Assembly (NCBI GenBank): GCA_037178675.1
Contig: JAYMGJ010000586.1
Coordinates: 1 to 64,000, forward strand
Reading direction: 5' to 3'
DNA length: 64,000 bases
DNA from: Scleroderma bovista
Lineage: Eukaryota; Basidiomycota; Agaricomycetes; Boletales; Sclerodermataceae
In this document: in pieces, positions 35,710 through 46,855 of the stretch
Layout of the letters: every line of letters begins with the position of its first letter
Numbering within the stretch: the first letter of the stretch is position 1
The notes under the pieces: generated by a model
Database searches by the model: none
What the model was told of the DNA's origin: nothing
The model's input: only the letters and a program-made list of their open reading frames with translations
Translations under genes and position numbers: made by a program

Positions 35710-37545
35710 TTACAACTTCCGTATTCCGATGTTCTTGGCTCTATGGGACAACCCTTGAGCTTGACGTCTCGCCTCATCATTGTATAGTTCCTTCGTCGTT
35801 TTCTTTTCAACTCGCTTGGCCTGGCGTTCAGCTTTGACGGCTTGCTTGCGAGCCCGTCTGTCCTCTTTGGACTCGTCACGGGGTCGAGTGACTGTCGTCT
35901 TGATGACTTCAACGTCTCGTCAGTACCCAGACCGTGGCCGCTAACACAATGCCATTACCGACCTTGCGGTTGTTCATCGTTCTTGGGAAAAATGTCGCAT
36001 CGGTTCTGATCGCATGTATCGACACTAGGGAGGCCCGTACGAGGGTCTAGCCGGATCTTTGGCACAGGTTTAGACATCCTAGCACGGATAATCCGGGGGT
36101 GGTTCTCAAGGTTAGAGTACGTCGCTGCTAAGGTCAGTATTTAGCACTACATACACACCGATTACTTACTCAATATTGTCTCGCAATCCCAACGGTCTTC
36201 CTTCTCATTAACATGGTATGATGCAAATAGCTTTTCGTCATCATCACCGTCAGCATCATGGGCCGTCGATATTGTGACACGCTCGTCCTGACCCATCGCC
36301 CGCCGAATAGTGTCAAGTTTGTCCACAGCGGAATCCCCGGGAAGAACTTGTTTCAGTTTCCGCCCGACTAGTTCGTAGTTTTCCATGAAATCATCAACGA
36401 TGGCAGTGAAGTCTTCACGAGTCGTGATCAATTCAGGGGCTTCATCGCTGTCAGATAACTCAGAGGATGTCATGGCTTCCCCATCTACACCCTCTCCCTC
36501 ATCTGGATCGTATTCCTTCAACATCAACTGGCGAACCTATAAGTAAATCAAGTAAGAGTGGGGTGAAGAGCCTTACTTGATCAAAGCGCTCATCGAGCGT
36601 GAGCAATGCCTCCGTGCGATACATTGATGAACTGCTCATACTGTACCCAGAGACTACAGACGTGCCTTTTCGTCGCTGCTTACCCCCAATGACAGGCAAC
36701 CTTGGGAGATTGCCGACCGTGTCCCTGCCTTCAGAACCCATCTCTCCATCAGAATCACTGTGAGGTGGAACCTTTTTCGATTCCTTTTTGAACCTGGCAA
36801 ACCTAGCTTCCCAGCTGTCTGCATCTTCGGCTTCTTCATAGCCATTATCCATGCCACTTGGATCTCCATCCTCATTGAATTCGTAATCGAGCTCTTGCTC
36901 GTTTCTTTCTCCCTCTGCGACTAATTCTGAAAAGAACCCATCTTCCAACGAATCGTCCACAAATGCATCATCTTCAAGAGCCTCAAGTACTTGCCGAAGA
37001 TGGGGGTCCAAATCAGGCTGGAAACCAGATATTGATTCGGGTATAGCTTGCTGTGACTCAAAGTTCCGGGGAATCTCATCTTTGGAAGGAAATGCCTCTG
37101 GCGGGAAGTCGTACAGCGGCCCATTGGTCTTCCTACTACTTCGTGCTTTCTTTTTGGAGGTAGAGGGTGCCTCGATGAGGATGCTTTCCACACCTTCCTC
37201 CTCCGCCCCGACGGTGCGGAGGTGTTGCATGTAGTCATACTTTGTGTTATCAAAGTATATCCCGTATGACGCCGCTTCGCCGGCATTGGAACAGAAGTCC
37301 TGTGCAATTTCCTGTGGATCTAGCGCACCTTCCAGGTCAGCGCGAGATTTTCCCTGCAACATTTGATTAGGCAGCAGGGTCAGAAGTAAGAGCACGTTAC
37401 ACACTTTTTTGTCGTTCCCCCGTACGACTTCCCTGAGTACATGTTGTCCAGCATCAGAGTCATGTATGAGCGGATCCCTCTGCGATCTGTGGACAAGCTG
37501 GAAGTGCTTTGCGCCTGGTTGTCTGTAGATCGACTTGGGTGGCAT
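35710..37545 (-). CDS. LTV1: LTV1, 40S ribosome biogenesis factor
   Basis: Five exons, beginning 37545-37405, 37353-36577 and 36536 onward, with stop at 35710. The N terminus MPPKSIYRQPGAKHFQLVHR is the family signature, then SQRDPLIHDSDAG. Acidic central segments (EALEDDAFVDDSLEDGFF) and VDDFMENYELVGRKL follow. The conserved block TYSNLENHPRII and a basic C terminus (KAERQAKRVEKKT) complete it. Ltv1 binds the pre-40S head near uS3 and is removed after casein-kinase phosphorylation during late maturation. The ATG at 37545 was preferred to longer in-frame reading upstream because it starts exactly at the conserved MPPKS. The second intron is only 40 bases. LTV1 is divergent from TAF2 across 240 bases. 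Confidence 0.93.
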
Positions 37546-37785
37546 CGAGATGAGAGATATGAGTATGCACAGCCACTGGAGTGTGTTGGTATTACGTAAT
37601 CTTTGTTGCTGCTCCTTGCCCGTCACGAATCTGACTGCTGCAGCTGACGGCGAAGACAGCGACATTTGCTGCTCTTCATTGTCTTGCTAGTCAATCATTT
37701 CGCGTCGAAAATATCGTTCTGGAACAAACAGCTACTCTGAAACTCGGCGAGTTTACAGTCCTTGCTTGCTTTTGCGAGTTGGAAC
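37546..37785. promoter_or_regulatory. Divergent promoter region of LTV1 and TAF2
   Basis: 240 bases separate the two start codons. No TATA box is evident. Confidence 0.5.
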
Positions 37786-40700
37786 ATGCAACGGGAGCAC
37801 GTCCGTCGTGGTTTCTCTATATAAGTTCTTTTCCTTCTTTCTTTTACACTGAATTGACACGCCACTTCCGTATATACAAGCCACCAAAAGGTTGTCTTAG
37901 AGATTGATTTCTCTGGTTTTCTTTGGGTCTGTCTTTCCTCTGCTTTGACGCGCGGCTGCTCACAACGACGACCACAGGGTTACACGGAAATCACTCTCGT
38001 ACCCAATAACGCGAATTTGAAGACCATCCATCTTCATTCTAGACAGTGCAGTACGTCGCTTTTGCGCGCCTCAGGCGCACAAATCCGACTCACCTGTGGA
38101 AACAGCCATCCACTCTGTTACCGTTGCCTCCCATAAAGCCGATTTTGTTCACAGTGATCCGCTCGCGAACATCAACATCTCCACTCCTCAAGACTGCCAT
38201 ACGTATCCAGAACTCAAGAGAAAGATCTATTCCGCGCTTGCTGAGGGGGATGAGGGCGAGTTGTCCATCGCGATCCCCAAAGAGGTGTCGTTAAGGCAAC
38301 TCGGACACCCAGGGCACTCCATGACCGCGGGTCCCGTCAGTGAGAGTGAGCACCTTTTCTGACCCTTTTCCGTGGTGTCATTCAAGGGCGACAATGCACA
38401 GCTGCTACTCCTGAACCGCAGACCCCCGGCCCCTCTTTTCAAACCCCCGCTCCAGGACCAGAGTTTATGCCTATTGTTGTCCATATTGAATATAGTCTGC
38501 GGAATCCCGTAGATGGTATACAATTCGTGCTTCCCACAGACGCTTATCCATTTGTAAGTACCGTTCCTGTTGTTGGCACAGCACTCCTTATGCCTCACAG
38601 CGTGTTCCTCACGCGTTTACCACCCCCTCTTCGCCGGACTCGGCGAGATGTTGGGTGCCGTGTATTGACGACCTATGGGAGAAATGCACATGGGAGTTTG
38701 AGTTTGTGGTTCCTCGGTACCTGGAAGAACCAGACCCAACTCAGCGAAGCGATCACGGTGATTTCGGTGAGCCGCAGGATTCCACCCCCACCGTCGTCAT
38801 ATGCACAGGAGATCTCGTAGAACAGGCATGTTATCCCCTCTTCCTTTCCTCCGGTAGACGACCTGACCTGGAACTGTAGGTCTCCCACCCGAACAACTCC
38901 AACAAAACCATATTCCTCTTTTCTCAGTTGGTGCTAACTTCAGTGCAACATGTCGCGTTTGCTGCTGGGCCGTTTCATGTGCACCAGATTCCCTCTGAAG
39001 CGACAATGGAAGAGGCTTCTGGGGTCGCACAACCTCTCATACACGCATTTTGCCTCCCTGGTCATGAGTCCATGCTGCAGTCATCGACATCTTTCCTTCG
39101 CTCGGCGATGAACTTTTATAGCACTGATTTTGGGTCGTACCCATTCGGTTCATACAAGATAGTGGCCGTGGATGACTTACCTGTTCAGCGCTTCGACAGC
39201 GCGACGCTCTCACTTGTCACTATCGACCTACTGCATAGCGATGACTCCATCGAGCAAGTAATAGAAACACGACAAGCTCTTGGTCACGCTCTTGCTTGTC
39301 AATGGATGGGCATCAACATTCTACCCAAGTCTTTCTCTGACACTTGGCTTGTCAACGGCTTGGCTCTGTATATCACCGGACTTTTTATTCGCAAGCAGCT
39401 TGGTAACAACGAGTACCGGTACAGGCTCAAACGAGACATGCAGCGTGTCGTGGAGTGGGACAACGGGTCGATGCCACCTATTTGCCAGCCGCAACATTTG
39501 GATCCTCCAGACACAGCTACGCTGCCATTCGTGAATCTCAAGGCACCCCTTGTTCTTCACATCCTTGACCGTCGGCTTGGTAAATCTGGGACATCCCTCG
39601 GCCTCTCGCGAGTTTTGCCAAAGATTTTTCTATCTGCCATCAGCGGAGAGCTTCCCAATAATGCACTATCTACGAATTCTTTTCTGCGGATTTGTAGGAA
39701 AGTGAGCGGTGTTGATCTGCGCTCCTTCGCAGAGCAGTGGATATATGGGAGTGGATGCCCGGCGTTCGGGTTCTCTGCGTCGTTCAACAGAAAGAAGATG
39801 GCAGTTGAGATTACAATGCGGCAGGAGGCTCCTGCTTACAGGGCACACGAGCATAATGAGGTATCTAAGATGCTCTTCAAGCCTATACCATTCTTTGAGG
39901 TACGTCATTGGTTGTCCATTCAGCTCTGAGCCAGCTTAATCAAACTGAAATAAGGGTCAAATGACCGTACGAATCCATGAAGCTGACGGAACTCCTTACG
40001 AACATGTCCTCGATATTCGTTCGCCCTTCAAGCGTTATGAGGTGCCATTCAATACAAAGTACAAGCGCATTCGCCGGAACACCAAGCGATACCTTGCCCG
40101 ACAAGCTGCTGCACAGGCAGCCGCTGAAGGTGATGCCGAAGCTGCGGAAGCGATGGGTCTCATAGATATGGGATTCGGGCTAGAGATCTGGGAGAATGAA
40201 AAGGAACGAGAGAACTGGAAGGTTGCAGATTGGACAGAGGAGGATGAACAAGTGATGTCCGGGGCTACGTATGAATGGATTCGCATGGATGCCGATTTCG
40301 AATGGATCGCAGCCATTGCCTTCGACCAACCAGACTTCATGTGGGTCTCGCAACTGCAACGCGATAGGGATGTCGTTGCCCAACTTGAGGTATGTACTAG
40401 TTAAAATGCCGTTAAACTATGTGACGTATCATGTTTAGGCTGTTCACGCCTTGTCAAAGCAACCGACGGCCATCGTTTCTAGCACGTTTACCAAGACCGT
40501 GCTAGTCACCAACTATTACTATCGGATACGATGTGAAGCAGCTTTGGCCCTGGTGAACGTGAGCCTACTGCCAAGTCAACAGTGTCATTACTGAAACTAC
40601 CCAGTGCGCAATTCGGACGATTGATTTTTTGGGGCTTTTCCATCTATTTAAACTTTTCTTGCGATATTGCTATGAACCCGAGGATCCAAACCAGGACCTT

Positions 40701-43700
40701 TTCGCGCATAACTATGTACCGAAACCGAACGATTTTTCTGACCTTCCCGAATACTTCGTCCGCAAGGCTAGTTAGCGCACGTCGTTCCATCGCAGTTTTT
40801 ACTGACACCCTTTTGTAGAGCCTTGTCCATGCTATATCGAGGATCCGTTTTGAGAATGGCAAAACGCCTGCCGTGGTTCGACAGTTCCTTATTGACCAAC
40901 TACGGTATAATGACAACACCGCGAACCCAGTATGTTGCTACGCTACACAGGGAAACCACTGCCTTACAAGGTACCATAGTTTTCTGATGCCTTCTATATC
41001 TGCACCCTTATATCCTGCGCGGCTTGCGCTTTGGTATCGACCGCTCCACCTGAACGCGGAGAACTCCTTCGAGAAGAAGTGCGATCGGAGCAGACTGCCG
41101 AGGACACCAAGTTATTGAAACAAGCGGTCGATGAGGTAAACAGGTATAGAAGCATGGATAGGCTTATTCCATCTCCTCACAACGTAGTGACGACAGCAGT
41201 GTTGGAGGTAAGTTGATAGTGGAATATGTACAAGACATTTCTGACGGCATCAGTGCCATCTGCTTCTGACCACTGCCAATCTTATTCCGAGCGACCTCCG
41301 GGTATTTTTCCCGCTCACTCGGTATGTTGGTCCTAGCTCTTAATACATCACCTCGCTTATCCGTTTCAGAGAGGGAAATTACACACAAGTCAGAATTGCC
41401 GCCTTCGATGGGTTGTTCATGTCTAAACAGTGGTATGCGCCTGCCATCATGCGATATATTCTGGCCGTCATGGCCAACGACCCCTGTCGGACTGTGAGAC
41501 GTCACGTAGCTCGATGCGTCTGCCAAAGTTTGGCCCTTCTAGTGACCATGGGTGAGATGAAGAATTCGATGAAGGATTCGGAGTCTTTACTCATCGAGGA
41601 GGATGGGTCTGTTCCTGAGAAAGCGAAGGAAAACAAAAAGAGCGATGTTGACTTCATGATCAAAGTGCTTCGCAAGGACCGCGAGATCGGCAAGAATGAA
41701 GTGATGCGAGAATTTATGATGCCCATTGCATTGTATGTAACATTTCATCTTTCGCTGACTTCATGGTTATGTTGTCCAGGGCTCCTAATGTAGACTATGA
41801 GGTACGATGGGGCATCATCAAGCTTGCCGACCTTGTTCTGCGGGGTGTCGAGGAAGCTCCGCCAAAAGTTACAATACATCTCCCTCCGACGCCGGTGCTG
41901 GAGCAGCCACCCCCAATCAAGCTTCCACCTAGGGCAACAGCGCGACCAATCAAAACCGGCGGACCACCAATGCGGAGTCCACTTGTTTCTACACCTGCGC
42001 CTCCCAAGTTGAAGATTGTTCCTAGTGGGTTGCAGGCTCGTGCTTCTTCAGTCGCTACTCCTGTCACTGGTGCGGCCCGTATGGCTCCACCCCCACCTCC
42101 TGCAGCGAAGGCGAAGGCGAAACCGAAAGCCAGGCCCCCAACTGCGAATGGAGTCAAGGCTCCTCAGATTCCCAAAGCACAGTCAAGTGGGATGAGCGTT
42201 AATGACTTGCGTGCTTGTCGCAACGCACTCAAGAAACTGAAATTGAACAAGAACGCTCTACTTTTTATGCAGTCAGTAGATCCTGTGCGAGATCATGCTC
42301 CGAAGTGAGTATTTACTTTACTTCCTCTCCATCTACTCAACTAGTCCTAGTTACTATGAGGTTATTAAGAATCCCATGGATTTGAGTACAATGGGGGCCA
42401 AACTGGAAGAGGGGATGTACAAGGATCGTTTTGCTTTCGAAGCGGACTTCCGTCTCATGATAGCGAATGCGAAACAATACAATCCCGCCGGCAGCTACGC
42501 ACACACCGAGGCAATTTTCTTTGAAACATTCTTCGAGAAGTGTAAGTTACTGCATCACATGTTTTGTTTCCAACTCAAATTTCCGCAGTGTGGAATCGCA
42601 TCCATAAGACCCTTGAAGCCGCAAACAAAGCCTCGGAATCCCGTCCGCCGGTTACACAATCCATTACTATCAAACAGCCTTCGACGAAGTCCGTCGTGGA
42701 GGCGTCAATGCCAGTGCCAGCTCCTGCTATCTCTGCACCTCGACAGGCTCCTCCACGCCCTGTCATCAAGCTGAAAGTCAGCAATGCTCAAGCTACTAAA
42801 GCCGTCGAAAGAGCAACAGAACATCCGAAAGCTTCTTCTAAGGCAAAAGCTCGCAATCCCATCGTGCCGGATGAGGCCCCCCCTCCATACGTAGACGACG
42901 GTTCTCACGACCTTCTCCAGGAGGTTATCGCTATCGAGCGCGAGAAGAACGAAGTAAGACGTCATCGCAAAGTAGTAGATGGCCGGGACGTTTCTCCAAA
43001 CAGAGCGTCCGGAAGTGGACCTCCGGGAAAACGTAGGAAACGCAATGTGGAAGGCGACGACGATATTCTGGCACTCACCACACCACTGACGCGGAAAGAG
43101 AAGGCCAGTACATCATTCGTCGCTTCGGGAACCTCCACCCCAGCTCCCGAACGATCTGCCACCCCCATAACGAAACCCGTTCCACCCCCAGCCAAAGTCA
43201 AGAAAGAGAAGGCTCCCCCACCGATGGAAGCTCCTGCATCAGTAGTAGAGGTCCCCTCTCGTATTTCTATCAAAGGAAAGGAAAAGGAGACTTCTAACAA
43301 TCAAATATCTCCCTCCAAGCCACGACCAACGACTACTGCTAATCCGATAAATGAGAAGAAATGCAAGGATGTCCTGAGGGCTCTTTCTAGACTCCCCGAA
43401 TACCTTATCTTTTCTGAACCTGTAGACCCAGTGAGGGATGGCTGTCCCACGTGAGTTGCGCCTTGTTGTCCTTCCCATCGACGCTGAGTTTTCCTAGGTA
43501 TTTTGAGGAAATTGCTCACCCGATGGATTTTGGCACGATAGGTCAACGTTTAACGGAAGGTAAATACTCTAGCATGGAGGAATTCGCCAAGGACGTGGAG
43601 CTGGTATTCGGCAATTGCCGGAAATTCAATCCCCCTACGACATACCCTTGTAATTGTGCAGATGCAGTGGAGAAGGTGTTCAGAAGGGAATGGGCGAAAG

Positions 43701-44176
43701 CTCTCGAGAAAAGGCTCTCGTGGGCAGAGAAGCGCAGTCTACAAGGGCTTATGACAACCTTGGTCAAGGACGATATGTCTGTTTACCCTAACCATTATAC
43801 ATGCACGTTACTGATTGTTCTGTCTGCCAGCTCGTTCGTTTTCCGAGAGCCTGTCGACCCCATTCTCCTCGGTATCCCGACTTATTTCCAAGTCATTCCC
43901 AAGAAAGATGCGCGTGATCTTCGAACGATCCGCCAGAAGCTGGACACGGATAGATATGACACAACAGAAGCTTTCGAGGCAGACATGGACCTCATGATTC
44001 AGAACGCACTCACGTTTAATGGAGCCGAGTCGGAGGTTGGCCAGATCGCGTTGGTCGTCAGGGATAGGGTCAAGGACATGCTGAGCAACATTAAGAGTGG
44101 GGGGAACGGGAAGAAGCGGAAGGAGGGAGATGGCAAGGGGACCTCGCAACCGACCAAGAAGTTAAAACTTGGCTAA
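37786..44176 (+). CDS. TAF2: TFIID subunit TAF2 with three C-terminal bromodomains
   Basis: A long gene of roughly 20 short-intron exons. Exon 1 is 37786-37820, exon 2 is 37878-37926 and exon 3 starts at 37978; the stop is at 44174-44176. The product is about 1750-1800 aa. The N terminus gives SHQKVVLEIDFSG and GYTEITLVPNNANLKTIHLH, the TAF2 start. The M1-aminopeptidase-like domain follows (VPCIDDLWEKCTWEFEFV, LTSVQHVAFAAGPFHVHQI, GHALACQWMGINI); the HExxH zinc site is absent, as expected for TAF2. HEAT-like repeats end with YEVRWGIIKLADLVL. A proline-rich linker leads to three bromodomains: PVDP-type loop and YYEVIKNPMDLSTM (asparagine in KQYNPAG); YFEEIAHPMDFGTI (RKFNPPT); and YFQVIPKKDARDLRTI (LTFNGAES). 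All keep the acetyl-lysine-binding asparagine. TAF2 binds initiator DNA; the bromodomains should add reading of acetylated nucleosomes. Intron oddities are listed separately. Confidence 0.93.
37821..37877 (+). other. Apparent AT-AC intron in TAF2
   Basis: The segment starts ATAAGT and ends TATAC, and is 57 bases, the usual length here. Removing it joins RRGFSI to SHQKVVLEIDFSG in the TAF2 register. GT donors upstream in exon 1 fall only in phases 0 and 1, and none can be joined in frame to an AG near SHQKV. No U12 branch site is clear, so it is probably a U2-type AT-AC intron. Confidence 0.65.
38826..38879 (+). other. GC-AG intron in TAF2 (first)
   Basis: GAACAG is followed by GCATGT and the segment ends AACTGTAG, 54 bases. 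Removal joins TGDLVEQ to VSHPNNSNKTIF, the unbroken TAF2 sequence pattern. Confidence 0.75.
40767..40818 (+). other. GC-AG intron in TAF2 (second)
   Basis: CGCAAG is followed by GCTAGT and the segment ends TTTTGTAG, 52 bases, with a CTGAC branch motif. Only this donor gives the phase needed to join EYFVRK to SLVHAISRIR. Confidence 0.7.
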
Positions 44177-44492
44177 TGCAAGCACTTTATGCATTCCGGA
44201 TTGCATTAAACACCAAATGGGAGGAACAGTGAACGCACTACTTTAGAAGGCTTGTCATAATCGCTGTATCTATTGTCCTCTCGCTTTGCATATGCTATGT
44301 ACTTGCTTTTGTGTCGAATGCAGCAATTAATGAGTCGACACAGTCGAACACTTATGATATGACTGCAATTCGATCTAGTGTCACACCAAGGCCACATAGC
44401 ACGCAGCACGACGACGATCAACAAGGGGGGCGACGATCTTAGTACCGCTGATCGATCGAAACCATTGTCACTTGCCAACTGTTGGTCGTACA
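44177..44492. other. Intergenic, TAF2 end to MED11 start
   Basis: 316 bases, 3' UTR of TAF2 and promoter of MED11. No other gene seen. Confidence 0.5.
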
Positions 44493-45294
44493 ATGGCTCA
44501 AGAAAAAGAGACGACTTACGAAGGTGGCACGAATCCCACAGAGATAGATGCCATCTGGATGTCGAGCCGGACGGCGCGCCAAATCTATTCACTGGGAGAG
44601 GTAGACAAGGTGTGTACATACCCTTCTTTTCACCGAGACAGACACTCATACAAATGCTCAGGACATCACCCGCCTGCTTTCGCTGGCTGCATCCTCCGTG
44701 TCGCTGCTTACCCTCCCACAGACGGATGGGCCAGAGGACGGTTTGCCACAAGGCGGGGAGCGCTCCGAGCAATTTGTGCTCGAAGCGAGCGAGTACTTTG
44801 AACGACTAGACGTGAGTTTTGGTACCCCATATCATCCACGTACACGATCGCGACTTTTTTAAAATTCCTTTTGGCTCTCTCGACATGCAAATATGTATGT
44901 GGGACTCGAATCTCATACTCTCGGAAAACAGGCCATACAAGGCGCGATCCGCTCGTCACTTGCACATATACGCCAGTCTCGCATTGCACCGTCTGCGATC
45001 AACGCCCCTCTGCCCAACTTTGTCCCTCCCTCTCTCGGCGTGAGCATACCCACATCGCCTAGTTCGAGCACGGATCCAAGTGCAGAACCGGCGAGCAGCA
45101 ACAAGGATGTTAGTGAAGTTAGCAGGGGTCTGCAAGAGGAACGGGTAGACCGGGATGCGTGGGTCGGGATTCTGGATGCCCTCACGAGGCTCAAGGCCGC
45201 GCGCGAGCGCGAGCGGGCTCTCAAAAATGCGGGACAGACAGGCTCGACATCTCCAACGCGGGGTCAAGAAGACAGCATGGATATTACTGTATGA
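44493..45294 (+). CDS. MED11: Mediator complex subunit 11
   Basis: Three exons: 44493-44609, 44662-44811 and 44932-45294, giving 209 aa. The conserved core is SLGEVDKDITRLLSLAASSV, then QFVLEASEYFERLDAIQGAI and RSSLAHIRQSRIAPSAINAP with PLPNFVPPSLG. The rest is a basic helix (LTRLKAARERERALK) and a disordered tail. MED11 pairs with MED22 in the Mediator head module and helps recruit TFIIH to RNA polymerase II promoters. It follows TAF2 on the same strand. Confidence 0.9.
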
Positions 45295-45499
45295 TAAGAG
45301 GGTCTGTGGTAGGGATAAAATGCCTTCTTTCCCTGACACAAAGGCAAGTAACAAACGGTATGTAGCGGGTTTTGGAGGCGCAGTCACGGTGGGCAGGCAG
45401 TGCAGTTAGTGTCTGTGAGAGGACATGTCAAGACGTCGTGACTGCGCGGTGGAGCGAACAAGGGGGAGGGAATGAAACGCAGGGGCTCGTTCTATTACC

Positions 45500-46855
45500 T
45501 TACACGCTTGCTTCCTCCAGTGCTTCCTCGGCCTTGATCAGTTCTTCGTCACCCTCAAACTCTGGATTGTTCTTGACAGAAGACTGTTTTGTTTTCATCA
45601 TTTCGTTCACCCCGTCACCAGATTAACGCCACCAAACGTGAAGAGGGTAGAACGGCGCAAATGTTGAAAGATGAAGTGCGTGCAGGAGAGGCATATGAAG
45701 CAAGGCGTGAACGACAGTTCATGCACACAGAAGGCGAAGAACAAGAGGGACGTACGACAATTGACCTCAGTTCCTGGACAGCCTTGCCCAGCCTGTCATC
45801 AGAATCTTTAATCATTCTGTGCGACTCTTCCAGGATTCGTCTCTAGAATGCACAAACATACGAACAGAAACAAAATTGTCAGTTTCCGGCGGTCATCAAA
45901 TCGTTCACCGATCAACGGGTCATTGGTTGATTATGTGCCCGCGCGCTTCGCTGTGGTCGCCTGATCCTTGTTTCACCTCGACACTCCAGCCATTATCACG
46001 AACGATTAAATGCCACCGTACAGGATGTAGGGAAGCAGGTCATCAGAAATAGACTGGCCAACCGTTTCCGTGCGGTGGCGTACCAACACGCGGGCCGTGG
46101 AGGTAGAAAGCAGTAAAAGAGAAGTAACAAGAAGACTAGACAATTCGAAGGCGCTCCCAGTCCAACTCGTGCCAATTTCCGCTAGTCTGGAGTTGTGACT
46201 CAGAGGTAATACATGACATGCTGACCCTGCCCAGGGCTGCTACTGAAGCATGAGAGGCCACAGAGACAGGGATGAGAAGGCGACACAGCAAAGCGACCAG
46301 AAGCCCATAAAATAAGGTCCAGGGACGACAACGGAGATGCGGGACGAGACCCAGATCTCTGGTAGAAAGGTAAAGGGAAACAACGTACCGCGTGCTTGAT
46401 GTCCCATTCCTCTGCGTTCTCGGCGATGAGTGTGTCCAGTTTTCGTTTCTGGTCCTCCGCTTCTTTGCCGTACAAGATGTGCTCTTTGAGAAGCCTGTAC
46501 GCGTATGTGCATGTGCGGGATTGTCGTGGGTAAGGACAATGTATTGAATGAGATGAATGAGACCGCCGTGACGAGTGACCATAGAATAGATATGAAGTGA
46601 TATCAGTCAAAAAGCTCTACAACTCTAACACTGCCCCTGCTCCTTCTCTAGAACCGAAACAACGGGAGAGATAGGCAGAAAGTGAGCGGGAATAATAACG
46701 AACAAGGCAAAAACGAGTGCGAGGACGAGGTACAGGCAGATATGATAGAATCCGTGACGGAGGACGCACCGTTTAGTAGCACCCACCTTGATCTTGAGCT
46801 GGTGGTGGATGGACGTCTTCTTGTCTACAGTGCCGTTCCGTGGTGCTGCAGGCAT
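45500..46855 (-). CDS. TBCA: Tubulin-binding cofactor A
   Basis: Four exons: 46855-46770, 46494-46389, 45842-45756 and 45583-45500, giving 120 aa, close to the usual TBCA length of about 110. The spliced protein runs HHQLKIKVGATKRLLKEHI, then YGKEAEDQKRKLDTLIAENA, EEWDIKHARRILEESHRMI, DSDDRLGKAVQELRSIV and an acidic end (NPEFEGDEELIKAEEALEEA). It is a three-helix bundle that captures beta-tubulin released from the chaperonin. The three introns are 275, 546 and 172 bases, far longer than the roughly 50-base norm around it. The start is the first ATG before QLKIKVG; a downstream start would remove only the unconserved N terminus. Confidence 0.88.

Noticed and set aside
36499..37665. LTV1 starting about 40 codons upstream
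   Set aside because: The frame is open but the upstream residues are unlike the family, while MPPKSIYRQPGAKHF is the known start.
43777..43830. Continuous reading through the third bromodomain boundary
   Set aside because: The frame is open, but the extra residues break the bromodomain; a 54-base GTCTGT...CCAG intron restores it.
46136..46610. Minus frames of about 100-148 codons as separate genes
   Set aside because: Only the block LLKEHILYGKEAEDQKRKL to EEWDIKHA is protein-like, and it is TBCA exon 2; the flanks are intron.
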